In this document: piece by piece, positions 26,866 to 38,789 of the stretch | Layout: each line of letters opens with the position of its first letter | How positions within the stretch are numbered: the first letter of the stretch is position 1 | DNA from: Limanda limanda | Taxonomy: Eukaryota > Chordata > Actinopteri > Pleuronectiformes > Pleuronectidae | Assembly: GCF_963576545.1 (NCBI RefSeq) | Contig: NC_083639.1 | Coordinates: forward strand, 21,174,118-21,238,117 | DNA: 64,000 bases | Direction of reading: 5' to 3' | Translations under genes and position numbers: made by a program | The notes under the pieces: generated by a model | What the model was told of the DNA's origin: nothing | Databases searched by the model: none | What the model saw: only the letters and a program-made list of their open reading frames with translations

Positions 26866-27907
26866 CTGGAGGGAGACAGGGGGGAAAAGGGAGAAAAGGT
26901 AACAGTCACACAGACTTGAACGTTAATTCAATTTAATTCAAATGATCAAATGATCTTTTTAAAATCTGTTTGATGTATTGTCATTTAGCTTGGCTTAGCT
27001 TAGCAGATGAAACAAGGTTAAAAGGTCACAAATAAAATCTGCGTCTCAAAAAGAAAACACTAATGAAGCTCAGCATAATGTCTATCAGGAACGTCATCTT
27101 TCTCATTTATTCACAGTTCTCTGTTTTTCTAATCAGCTGATTGTGGGTATTGTTTCAGTAATCCAATCAGATTTCTCTATGATCTCAATCAGCCGATCAA
27201 ACTTCGATATCTGCTCTCTTCTCATTTCAATGATTCCCTATGACCCTGCTAACCCAAACCCCCATTTCGATCCGTTTTTCATATCCAGAGCCTTGGTTGA
27301 GCCTAGCGGAGTCTCAACTTCATGGGGTACAAAAGTCTCTCATTAATAAATATGGCATTCTATGCCAAGCCTGAACAGCTCTATGTGTCAATATTTTCTC
27401 AGTAATTTTTTTTTTTTCAGGCAAAACGCACGCAACGCTTCAAAATGCATGTGCTCTGGGACGCCCAGTACTGCTTTGCAGTCCTAGAAATTTTAGAAAT
27501 TGTATTTTATAGTTGGTACTTTGCAGGGTTGAGTAATTCTGGTTTTAATTATTGTTTTTATTAATGTTATTAGTTGACTTTACATGATTTTTTGAAAGTA
27601 TTCCTTTTCGATTCACATTCGTTTTCCCTTTCCTGCTTCGTGTCAACATCTGCACATAAACACATAGCTCGAAGCAGCAAGTGGTTAACTTTTCTTAAAG
27701 AAAATATTGGAAGTATTTGGTTTAAAAAAAAACTGTTGGTAAATAGACTATCATTGGTTGGCCGTGTCTGCTTAATCTTACACGTCCACGTAAACAAAAT
27801 AAACAGATTTAAAACAAGTCGAGATGAAAAAACACACAACACAACCAATTATATAAGCAAACGCAAAAACAACTTTCAGCCAACACAACCAAAAACAAAC
27901 ACTGTGT
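26866..27907. other. Gene-free stretch
   Basis: No exon is supported. AT-rich DNA; the two overlapping opposite open frames near 27570-28060 share no recognisable protein sequence. Confidence 0.5.
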
Positions 27908-28357
27908 CGTGGACTACTGCATATTCGCGCACACAATTCACGTTTTTCAATGGACCTCACCAAATGGAACCCAGGGTAATCAGGCCCAGTTTTCCAGTCA
28001 CTATAATGCCAATATAATTTTTGCAAAGGTATTATATATCTATATATTGCCAATTCCAATCCTCAGTCGCCCTTTGTGCTGACTCAACACAACTTAGAAG
28101 CTGTTGAGTCTTTATATATATATTGTACAAACTGGCTAATGTGCACTTTGCCGTACCTACAGGCAAGATACCCTAGAGGTGTATTGTCACCCTACTGGAA
28201 ACAAATGCAAACACAACTCCAGGCCCCTTCAGTAAAGATAGTCTAATGATAAATAAACAGGCTTACATGTAGATGTGTGGACAAGCTGGCGGGCAGGTTT
28301 ACAGGCAGGTAAACATCCAGGCAGTTACAAAATACAGCTAATAGACACAAAAGGTTC
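27908..28357. repeat. Direct repeat R, left copy
   Basis: Starts GTGGACTACTGCATATTC, contains GAACCCAGGGTAATCAGGCC and CTTAGAAGCTGTTGAGTC, and ends CAGCTAATAGACACAAAAGG. The right copy, in the same orientation, is at 40556-41030. No terminal inverted repeat is evident. Confidence 0.9.
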
Positions 28358-30061
28358 ATAAACCGACAAACGGACGAGGAGCTGCTGACAAAGGCAGCTG
28401 TAAATACAGTTTTTTGTATATTTTTTGTGCAAGAATTAAAATTAAATATGAATTTCAAAGTTTAAATCTTTAATGCTTTGCAAGTAATGTCACATTTGTA
28501 AATGTTTTATGAGTCACTATATACACAGTTAAAAACAGAGACAACGTTCATTTTTATGATTGGAAAAAAAATTTAATATGTTTTATTTAAAATACACCTG
28601 ATACACCTGTAACACCTCTAACTGCACTGGCAAAGCAACAATGCAACTGTATGAGGCCCAAACTGTTCTTTGAAAAAGTATTAATTATGAATTTGCTCAC
28701 CTTGAAATGACCTTGCTCATCTCCTGATGACATAAGCAGCGGGCTAGTTTCCAATCATTTAAATGGTGCGATGTTTTTAAATTGCAAAAGCATGAAACAT
28801 TACTGCTTTTACTTGCTAAGCTAAAATAAACTAAGCTATGGTAACCAGCTGCCGGACTACTTGATCTATAGCACGTTGTGACCCGTAGGTTGTCAATGAT
28901 CTTTGCCAGGCCTTTCCAAATCTTCATCTCTGACAATCAATACTTTTGATTGGATCTAACTTGACTCATATTGCATGTACTGCACATTTTGTCCACGTAA
29001 ACCGCTTCCTAAAGGTTGTATCGTAATAACAGCAAGGGGCAGTTTTGTAACCAAGTGCGAGCTATAACATCATTGTTCCTGTGACAGGTGAGATGGAACA
29101 GAGACTTTAACGGCTAAAATCAACACGTTGTAAATAGTAGTTTAACAAAAGAGACTTGGCCTTGCGTAAAACAGCAATGCTCCAAGTTTAAAATGGTAGA
29201 GAGAGAAAATAGACTGTTTCTAGCTACTGCTCATCTGAGAGCTCCACCTGCTTTCGCAAAATTATTTTTGCGAAAGCAAAAAAAAAAGTATTTGTATAGC
29301 CCATTTTCACTAATCACAATTTGTCTCATAGGGCTTTAACAAGGTGTGACATCCTCTGCCCTTAACCCTCAACAAGAGTAAGGAAAAACTACTAAAAACC
29401 CTTTTAACAGGGTAAAAAGAACAAAGAACCCTTAGAGAGAGCCACATGTGAGGGATCCCTCCCCCAGGACGGACAGAAGTGCACTAGATGCCACGTGTAA
29501 TGGAGAACATCACCAAGATAAGGATGTTTTCCGTGCTGATTAGAGTAAACAGTTTGTAGCATAATGGAAGTTTCGTGAATTGATGGATTACTGTCAGTAA
29601 TGGTCGAGTATCTGAGAAGAAATATTGGATATCAAGCAGTCTTGTTGTAATCATAGTCCTCGGGCAGCAGCCACCGAGTTCATTAACCACCATCACCACC
29701 AAGAAACAATTGTTATGGTGAGAAATCAATGATGAGCTTTATGAATTAACACACACACTCTTTAAAATTACAATGAATTGGTTGTATGTTTTATTGACAA
29801 CTAAAATCTATTTTCAATATATTTAAACATATATCATTCTGAAGGTTGGTGCAAATGTTGATTTTAGTGCAATCAATCACAAGCTCACCTTGTTTTGGGG
29901 ACATTTCCTTTTTCTATATAAAACACGTGCCTTAAGTTTATTAACCGGGAAGCATATATCCACAGGGAAACTGACACAGCTCATAAGGCACAAACAAACA
30001 GAGTATAGAAATGGAGGTATAACGACTGGATGAAGGTTCTCTATTGTGTTCTGACTATCAT
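28358..30061. other. Intergenic, with one common teleost repeat
   Basis: At about 29290-29480 lies a diverged copy of a widespread fish repeat (GTCTCATAGGGCTTTAACAA, AAGGAAAAACTACTAAAAAC, GGGATCCCTCCCCCAGGACG). The remainder carries no exon that I can support and includes the 3' UTR of the acyltransferase gene. Confidence 0.6.
29937..29942 (-). terminator. oacyl: Candidate polyadenylation signal of the acyltransferase gene
   Basis: AATAAA on the minus strand, about 120 bp downstream of the stop codon at 30062-30064. The position suits a short 3' UTR. Cleavage itself is not shown. Confidence 0.5.
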
Positions 30062-33000
30062 CTATGTACGGCTGTATTTTAGGAGGTAGGGCTTCTCAAT
30101 CAGCACAGTCAGCACGTAGCTCCCCACCAGCGTCAGCACCACATGGCCAAGGAACATGTACATCTAATGAAGAGAGAAGACACAGTGCACTAAGTTAAAT
30201 AGTATATATACCGTATATAAAGAAAGAGACAACTCTGCGTCAGATGTGGGTTTTATCGAACCAAATGAAACAAACCACTTACAAAGTTTAAGTCTGTGTA
30301 GTGGATCGGGGTCTCTTGCAGGCCTAGATAGATGTTCATGATAATAGGATGTAACAGGTAGCAGGCAAAACTCATGTTGGAAAGTGGAAGCCAGAAACCC
30401 AATGACAAGAAGCTCTTGATAAAACCTAGAGAATCAGAAATTTAAAATACATTCATATATTTGCTTTCATGTGTAAAATATCTTACTTATTACTTAACAA
30501 GAAATGTACACACATGCTACCACTGATCACAGCTTGTTCTTGGATACTGTGCAAAAGCAAGCTAAACAATTTTGCTTTTCATGTTAAGGGTAATTTGGGC
30601 TTAAAGCTCAGATTGGTAATCCTGGTAAAGCAGAGCAGGCTACAGTTTGAAAAAATTGCAACGATAAATCCTACATCCTCCCATTGTCAAAGCCACGCCC
30701 CCAAAATACATGAACACATCACTAACTGACAACTTCCATTACTTTCATGCCAACTGCTGTGATGTATGACACCCCAGACCCAGATGACTTTATTTATAGA
30801 TTGAATATTTCAACAACCATCAGTTTTTTGGACTCAGGACTCGGGTTTTGTTTACCTCCATAACCTTCCTCGCAGGCCACTATGATCCAGGTCACAGCCA
30901 AAGCCCAGAGGGGTCTGTGTAGTCCTTGATAGAATGCATGTGGCAACGACAGAGAGGTTGGCGTCTCCTGTAGGACGTAGGCTAATCCAACCACCACAGC
31001 CATAAGTGAAAGACAGCAGAACCAACCAAGTGCAGCCTGCCACTGCAGCAACAGCAAGAACAGCAACAGATCAAGATCACACATGAGGGCAGCATTGTGA
31101 CTTTTATTTGTATCTGATATTACAAACAAGCATATAATTCTTGTTGAAACAATATGTGAGGTGCCTTTTAATATAATCATACATTCTTACCTTCTGCATT
31201 AGGACCTGATCTTTCTTTGTGGTCAAGTATATTGCAGTCAAGACCCCTATTAAAAATGGCCCATATCTTGTGTAGGGTTTCATATAGTAATGTGATGCAT
31301 AATCCAAATTGAACCTACAAAAATGAACGAATAAGATATTTTTTTAATTCAAAAGAAACAGATGGAATGGCTAGTTTGCTTTTACTATCTTTTACATTGG
31401 ATTCTACAGTAACGACGTGTCAGTGTCAACAGACATATTTATGGAATTATTAGATAGATTTGGTTCCTATTTGCATTCGCACTGGACCACAATCTTACAG
31501 TGCAGATGGATGGAAGACGGGCAGCTGCAGGAGCGCAGTCGTGATGACACCAGCAGCAATGGTCATCAGCATCAGGCCTCCTGCCACAGCCGCAAACACA
31601 CCTTTGTTCCTGATAAACACCAGATAGGATGGGTAGGATTACGTGTGTGAAATGCGGTGGCTGTTTTAAAACACTACTAATGATAAAATATATTTTGAAA
31701 TGATATGAAAGCACAGTGGACATACAATTTGTAAAAATAGAGCAACAGTGGAGTGGTGGCATAGCACTGGAAGTCAAGAGACAAGTACCATGCCCACGAG
31801 ATGGTCTGGAGAGAGACAAGAAACAAATACAGTGGGTCAATAAACATGAAAATACATTTCCAACAGACAGCCAGAGACAGGTTAAAATTAGTACCTGTTG
31901 TGAGGTTGGGAAAAAATTGCTAATCAACAGGATGTTCGTCCACAAGTACGTCTTACAGCCCACCGCTATCGTCTTGATTTTGAACCAGTCTGGCCCCCCC
32001 CGTACTAAAGAGGTGAGGCCATAGGTGAAACACAGGATGAACAGATGCAGTGGCTGAATCCTGTAATGAAAGAAAGAAACAGTTAAATCGACATTGGTTC
32101 TGAGATCACGTTTTAAATGAAGGGCGTCGAGATTCTGATGGGAAAAAATGACTTTGTGACACTGACAGATTTGCATGAGTTGATTGGGTGAATTGATGAA
32201 TACACTTTACCTTTTAATCCTGTTTAAGAGGTAGCTGGCCACCATAGAGATGCTCAGTTTGCCATCAGCCCTATTAATGGAGTTTAGCAGAGACCTGGCA
32301 CTGAGCAGACCCCTGAAACACAGAAGCTGCCTTTAAACTAACCCTTAACCCTTTTTCAGATACATTGGATTATAACAGCTTTCAGGCATGAACACCAGAA
32401 TATAATATCCAGAAATTGGTTATTCTTCAGAACTCTTCCTTATACATATTAGGAACGTAGCAGGAGATTGTCCGACACATTCACAACAACAGGAAAAATC
32501 GTAAATATTTGTGTACTCTTTAAGTTATGTGTACTTTGCGTGTTAGAAATGTCATCAACACGCCCACTTTCTTGAACTTTCAATATATTTTACTGTTGTA
32601 TTCTCACATAGGCCAACTCGGACATTTTCCTGGCCCTTTTAATTAAGGGGCTGACAGGGGAAATTCTGGAACTGCCTCGAACCCGCTTGTCGATTCCCCC
32701 ACTGTCTTTACGTTTCTCCTCACCCCAGCACCAAAAAGCTGTCAACAGCCAGAAAAACAGGTCCAGCGGAGTCAATCACATGGAGAGGGTTGCTTTTTAC
32801 TGCTTTCTCCCAAGGTTTCTTGTTATCTGCAACAGAGATGATACAATATAGGTACAATGATATGTGAGTAATGGGGAGAATTCCGAGCTGAAGGAGCAAA
32901 TACCAGTATCTCATACCCGGGTTGTTCATTGAAAATAGGGTGGAGTGGCCACACATGATCCAGAACAGGCTGAGGACACGGATGCCGTTCAGGGAGGAGT

Positions 33001-35486
33001 AGCCTGTGATGGATGAGGAGGTGCTCAGGACACCTTGGCTGGTATTCTGAAGAGAAAGTGCCTCCAGGCCCCGGTTCACACAGCTTCGAGGAAAACACAG
33101 TGGTGCGTGGCTGGTGCTATCTATAAGGACAATATAAAAATTTTAAAAAAGAAGCAATCTATAAATATAAAGATTTGGCTACTGCACCTTGAAATTATTA
33201 ATGAAATTTTCTTGCGCATAAATTACTTTTATATGTGGTTTCAAAATGTAACAGCTGCTCTGTTGTGGTTGCATATATAAAGTTTATTTAAGTACAAAGT
33301 GAAGCTGTTTATTAGGGTTTTCTAAAGTATCAATACTTGATACTTTTCAATAACGTGTGTTTAAAAATTATGCAATCTCCATAAATTTCACTTTTGATGG
33401 TATCGAAGAAAAGAACCAAAGCAAATTAACTGATCCTCAACCTGTGGCTCTTTTATAGTTTGTTGTGGCTTTTTACAGTTTTTAGTGTAAATCCATTACT
33501 TGTACAATTTGATGACTTAATTAAGAATTAAATGGATATGTATTGTATATGTATATGACCCTCACCTATTGTCACAACTTTTGGGTTGTGACAGAAAGAG
33601 TAGGGTCGCAAATATAAATTTATATATATATTTTTCTTCGTCAGGTGGCTGACGATGAAGCGTTGTTTTTTATACATTCTTATCAAAGTCTTTGTTTAGT
33701 TTTGGTATCATTACAACCCTAGTTCAGTGTCTATTTCATTATCTATTTTCTGGTGATCTTGCAGTCACAACTTGCAACATGTTCCTGTGAACTTACCCTT
33801 TTCCTCTAGGGTGCCACTGTTCCTTTCACTGCCAGAGGAGCCATTGCTCTTCAGGGTCCCATAGGGTCCCATAGGGTTGAGGTCAGTGTTTATAGAGGAA
33901 GATTCAAGAGAAGGACTGACCTCCCTGTGCTTTTTCCACCTTATTATAGCGGTGAGCAGGGTGGCGGCAAGAGGAATCGTGACCATCACGCAACACACAA
34001 CCCTACAGGAGAAAAGGTGCCAGTATTTTAGATGGAGTGTAGAATCCCTCAGATGAAGTCCTGCACATGTAAAGAACCACTTTTCCAGTTCAATACTCAT
34101 GGAAATAATTCAGTAGCGAGTACACTGACAGGCAGATGATATCGAATGCATCTGGGGAAACGGTGTTGGACAAACAGTGGGTCATCAACAGGGCCTGAGC
34201 GGTTTGATTGACCAGGATGGAAGGAAAAGGAGGAATGAGGGACGTCTGATCAATCTGAAGTCTCCCTGTTAAAAAAGTCAAGATGTCAAGATAACAAAAT
34301 TTCACCAAATAAACTGAGTGAATCAAGACTTTTAGAATCACTGACCGTATAGCACCAGCATTTCCACATCCTCTTCCCTGCAGGAGTCAGGAACACAAAT
34401 ACCCACAAAATAGCGGACTGCTTCCTAGGTAAGTAAAAACACTGCAGTTGAAATAGAAATCTCCCATCCTTGTAGCTAGATGCCAGGACAAGTTACCATC
34501 TCTTAAAATGACGGTTCATGTTGTTACCTGCTGAAGAAGCACCTGGCAGTACTCTCCAGAGAAGGTGGAGCTAAGGGCAGACTGACACTGCTGCCGCGAG
34601 CCATGCAGCTGGTTAACATTACCTCCTTTAACATTGCTGCCCATCTTTCCAAATGCATCATACACTGATAATAAACACAAATACAAAAAAAATTATATTG
34701 TATTAACTTTCTTTAACATTGCTAGATAGGGCTTTTTTTCAGCATTTGCCATGGTTTGTCTGGCATATTTATTGGACTGATGTTAATGACAATTTGCTGC
34801 AGATCTAAAAATAAATCCAGATCCAGTGAATTCAAACTTTGATCTTAACAGAGTAAATCTTTCAAACTTATATAAAATCACATACATGAATAGTTATTTA
34901 TTAAATTCAGTTTCATTTTATGAAAAAAATGTTAATAATAATAATAATAATAACAATCAATATAATAATAATGAAGAGTAATTGAATAACTTTGTTTTCA
35001 GAACCTATTTCATGCATAAACAAGCATCTAAAAGTGTCTTAAAAAGAAAGAGGCAAAACATTGTTAAAAATTAAATATTAATTATTAGATAGTCAACAAG
35101 TAAATAAAATGATATATCTATCTAACTACAATAATTAGGATTTATAACCACTGGCCTCATAACTTTACAGTTTGTAGTCCTGCACATATTTTTGTAATCT
35201 AAGAAAACCAATGTCTTTGTGGGCAACTTTTCTTTTTAAATCTATTGTCTCAAATTTGGAACTATCAGAAATCTCACATTGTCTATTTTCATAATTAATG
35301 TATTTCTTTAAAAAGGCAGCATCACTTACTGCGGACAGCATATTCCTGTGGTCTCTCCTGGTTTAGTTCCCAGAGGAAAGCGTTTGTGTCCTCCTCACAT
35401 TTTGTAGTCACATGGATTACCTGTGTGGTTTCCAGCTCTAAACTAGACCCTGCAAACAGAAAGAACACCAAAAAACCCAGAGCCAT
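30062..35486 (-). CDS. oacyl: NRF-6/OACYL-type membrane acyltransferase
   Basis: Fifteen coding exons: 35330-35486, 34528-34664, 34346-34424, 34130-34265, 33797-34002, 32917-33083, 32724-32826, 32211-32312, 31895-32060, 31726-31805, 31499-31609, 31191-31314, 30856-31042, 30283-30425, 30062-30163; about 666 residues. The start MALGFLVFFLFAGSSLE is a signal peptide. An NRF-type extracellular region follows (RMYDAFGKMGSN, CVPDSC), then a membrane segment in exon 5 and an acyltransferase-3 domain: NGIRVLSLFWIMCGH, LAVDSFLVLGGLLSAR, YLWTNILLISNFFP, SWAWYLSLDFQCYATTP, GLHRPLWALAVTW, YLLHPI. It belongs to the nose-resistant-to-fluoxetine/O-acyltransferase-like family; the substrate is unknown. All junctions keep frame except exon 5 to 6, where the obvious sites are one base out of phase. 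A TATA-like CCTATATTATTTAAA lies 35-60 bp upstream of the ATG. The human counterpart OACYL, a pseudogene, adjoins ZNF532, as here. Confidence 0.9.
33313..33721. mobile_element. hAT-like MITE in acyltransferase intron 5
   Basis: The ends TAGGGTTTTCTAAAGTATCA and TAGGGTTGTAATGATACC (read inward from the right) form an imperfect inverted repeat. No matching 8-bp duplication is present, so the call rests on the termini only. Confidence 0.4.
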
Positions 35487-37698
35487 TTTCAGGACTGAAT
35501 GAATATCTTAGTAGAGGAGAGTTTAAATAATATAGGAAGGGACACACCCTTTTCAGAGAGGTCACATTAAGTAATCCTCTGGCTGGACTTACAGTGGCAA
35601 AGGCAAACATCCCCACCTGCAGGTGTGAGAAAGATTGGTTTACATGAGGAGGCTGACAGAGAGATCCAGGCTTTGTGATTATGTCCCAGTGCAAAATCAA
35701 CTTAGTTTTGTGGTCCCATGATTACCACTGGGACTCCAGATGATTTATCATATATGTGAATTTCACGTTTGAAAAATCCTTAAATATTCACAGAAGAAGA
35801 ACTCCCCTTGAATTTGAGCTTTTATCTCAATATTATTTTAACTGTAAATCCGAAGTTAAAATATGGGGAAAGAAATACCACAGACAGTCCACTATCTGAC
35901 CACTAGAGGTAAAGCTTGTCCTAAAATTGCATTTACCAGGCAACAGTGATGGAAAATACCGGCACTAATTTAGTATGAAATAGTTTCAGTCAAGTCAGTT
36001 ATAGTTAATGAGCTTAGGAACTATTTGCCTACACACCAGCTACACTTCCCATCAGACTGGTGGAATGGTTGGCATAGAAAAAGGCAATATCCTTGTCCAT
36101 TGTTTTAACATTCAGTATATTGCAGGACAATCGCATTTCAAATCACTGTTAATCAAATTCAGCAGGAGTATGAACGATCACGAGAGGATTTGTGATTTAG
36201 GTCCTTGGAGACGCGCTGATGTCTTATGTGCAGCCGACATCAGATAGCCCTCTGGCAGGTTTCATAATTTATTGACACAAAGAACAACTTTGTACACAAG
36301 CATCAGAAATGTCTAAAAACATGGAAGCACCAGATGCAAGACACTTTCTAACCCACAAACAATTCACAGACTGATTCTCACTTGCAGTTTTACAGCTTAA
36401 GACAGTTTGTCTTATTTTTCGGAGTAGAAAAACTGCTTTTCAAAACAGAGTGATGAAGATGATGATGAGACCTGAAAGTCAAGCTGTAGATAGTTTTCAC
36501 ACAACTTCCAAAGGTATGTTCACTGGTTTGATTTTATGAGTGTCACAGCCAAGTTTATATTCATGCACATAAATACTGCTCTGTAATATCAACATTCATT
36601 ATGATTTCACAATAAACTACAAACTGAAGAAGCTTATAGAGAAAATGTGGAAAAATAGATGTGCTATGGCTCATTTTGGTAAATTTCCCAGGGAATAGTT
36701 CAAGGAATTTAATGAAATATAATTATGAGAGTGTGTGATTTGGTGCACCTTGATTGAATTCACAGGAACTGAATGATTTCTACTGAATGTCTTTTTTGTT
36801 TTTATTGTGCTATATTGATAGGTGAATTAATCTGTGGATTAACTGCTGTTTAAAAGACACGTGAGGGTTTTGTATCTTATACTTTAAATATTCAGGTACA
36901 TAAAAAAATGTTTTAAGTCAAGTTGAAATCTCAAAGAGCTGCCATTTATAGTGTACTAAGACAGGCATGAAACGTCAACTTACAAAGTCTCACTGTCTTT
37001 TTCAAAAATGCAGTTTTAATTTCAAATTTGGCACATATGTTTGTCTTAGACAATGCCTGATGTACTTAATACATCTATATACATTAATACTTAATGTACT
37101 TGATTTTCATGGTATGTGTGTTTTATATATAAAATATAACAACTTGACTGGGTGGTGTGGGGGTGCAGCTGAAGGTAGGATTTATCTTTGAATGATTTTC
37201 CTAAAATTTGTGATGTTCCATGTAATTGCAGCTCCAATCGAATGGAGAGATTGAGTTTCACTTCAGGGTGTTTTAGAAGGAGACTAGGACCTCTGTTTTG
37301 CCAGGAATGGCTCAGAGAGAAAAATGTGTTATCTGTGAAAATAAACAAAGTTGAGGTTAAGTTACAATTGAGGACCTCAGCTTGGTGTGGCGTATCCTCT
37401 GAGAAACCTTAATATCCAAGTGGAATATTTATTCTTGCAGACATTCAATGGACATTAGCAGCATTGAGAATTTGGATCACTGCTGACTGTATGAGGATTA
37501 GTCCCATATTACACTAATATATCCATACATCATCTTATCCAAGTGAAAAACTACAATGGAAACTTTTTAAAATAGAAAGCTCCTCTATAAAAAGGTCTAT
37601 TCAAGGCCTATAAAGTATCTTGTTTTTGATACTTAAAGACACTGACTTACAACATGTATTACATATTTCTGTGAGTATATTGTATACATGATGTAGTA
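35487..37698. other. Intergenic between the ZNF532 tail and the acyltransferase
   Basis: Contains the acyltransferase promoter region at its left end. Otherwise no exon, RNA gene or recognisable repeat is supported. Confidence 0.5.
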
Positions 37699-37704
37699 TT
37701 TATT
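37699..37704 (-). terminator. Candidate polyadenylation signal after the ZNF532 terminal exon
   Basis: AATAAA on the minus strand, about 70 bp past the stop codon at 37775-37777, so this terminal exon keeps a plausible 3' end. Confidence 0.45.
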
Positions 37705-37774
37705 GTGTACATTATGTACAGCATAATCACCAAGGTACTGTATGTTGTTTGCAATGTTAAAAAGTGAGTTATTC

Positions 37775-38789
37775 TCACTTCTCAGCTGCACTCAGTCTCT
37801 TAGACTTGATAAAGGCCATTACATGTGTCCTCATGTGAGTGTTCAGGTTTCCTTCAGTTTCAAACATCTTCCCACACACTTTGCATTTGGTGATGGGTTT
37901 CCCATCGTTGTTCTCGTCCGTAACGTCCAGCTGGTTCTCCCTCTGACTCACATCATCATCCCTGGCACGTCCGTAGTATCTGGCGAGGCCGTGCGGCTCC
38001 TTCAGCCGATGAACGATGAAGAGGTGTCGGGACAGTGATCGGTTGGAGGTGTAGCACAGGCCGCACTCCTGACACTGGTAGGACGAGCCATCGGAATTGT
38101 GCTGGGGAATGTGTTTGTGGAAAGCGGCGATGTCCTCTGAGGTGAAGCCACAAACCGCACACTTGTGACCTGGGTGCCAAACTAGCAGTTAGGCATGTAT
38201 TATGCAAGTGTGGGTTACGGTTAGGGTTAGGGTTTACTGCGGCCTTTTGAATTTCTGATTGGCCTAACTTGATATTCTTCCTAACGCTAAACAGTGATAA
38301 CTCTCAATGCATAAAACTTAAACTTTCAGAGGCAGGGTACAACAAATTTTGTATGACACAAGATTGTGAGCATCAAGGATGAGCAGTTTTCATTGTTTCG
38401 TCTCGACTAAATAGACATTGGATTTTTAAGACAAGAAGAATCAAGGGGCAACTTAGACATTAATATTTTTCTGCTTTAATCGACTACACATCAGGATCCT
38501 TTTTGGTTTGGTTGCTGCAGATTTGTCAACATTGGCTACTGTAGTGTTGTAGAGCAACAAGAACTCCTTTACATACGAGAGTGCAACTCAAACAGTTAAA
38601 CACAACAATTGTTTGGACCCTGCACGGATTTGCAATTGTATTCACTGAGGCCTGATGAAGGAGTGTGTGTACTCACGGGCATGTGTAGACTTTCCGCAGC
38701 CCCTTGTGTTTGAGACAGTTGTGTCGACAGAGACTGTGAGAGGAGCTGAAGGACTTGTCACACTGTCAACATGGGTGCTTCTTCAAGAT
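37775..38789 (-). pseudogene. znf532: ZNF532-type gene, two late exons, one with an in-frame stop
   Basis: Exon 38677-38789 starts ILKKHPC, then TGA (38766-38768), then QCDKSFSSSHSLCRHNCLKH KGLRKVYTCP, and ends at a GTGAGT donor. The stop replaces the Arg I recall at this place (CRQC), consistent with CGA to TGA decay. The exon after it in ZNF532 is missing. Terminal exon 37775-38169 is intact: HKCAVCGFTSEDIAAFHKHI PQH, CQECGLCYTSNRSLSRHLFI VH, CKVCGKMFETEGNLNTHMRT H, ending FIKSKRLSAAEK and stop. By sequence and phase 0 the first exon continues the one ending at 24077, yet it lies 14 kb upstream in the direction of transcription. Either this is a second, decayed copy, or the pieces belong to one gene shuffled in the genome or assembly. 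Confidence 0.8.
38213..38234. repeat. Short telomere-like repeat
   Basis: TTACGG followed by two perfect TTAGGG units and TTTAC, 45 bp upstream of the terminal ZNF532 exon's splice acceptor and inside the interval from which one exon is missing. Confidence 0.8.

Noticed and set aside
27574..28059. Overlapping 147- and 93-codon frames on opposite strands
   Set aside because: One end lies inside dispersed repeat R, the composition is AT-driven, and no domain is visible.
31439..32176. 245-codon minus-strand frame
   Set aside because: It is acyltransferase exon 9 read through flanking introns. Splice sites and neighbouring exons show the true structure.
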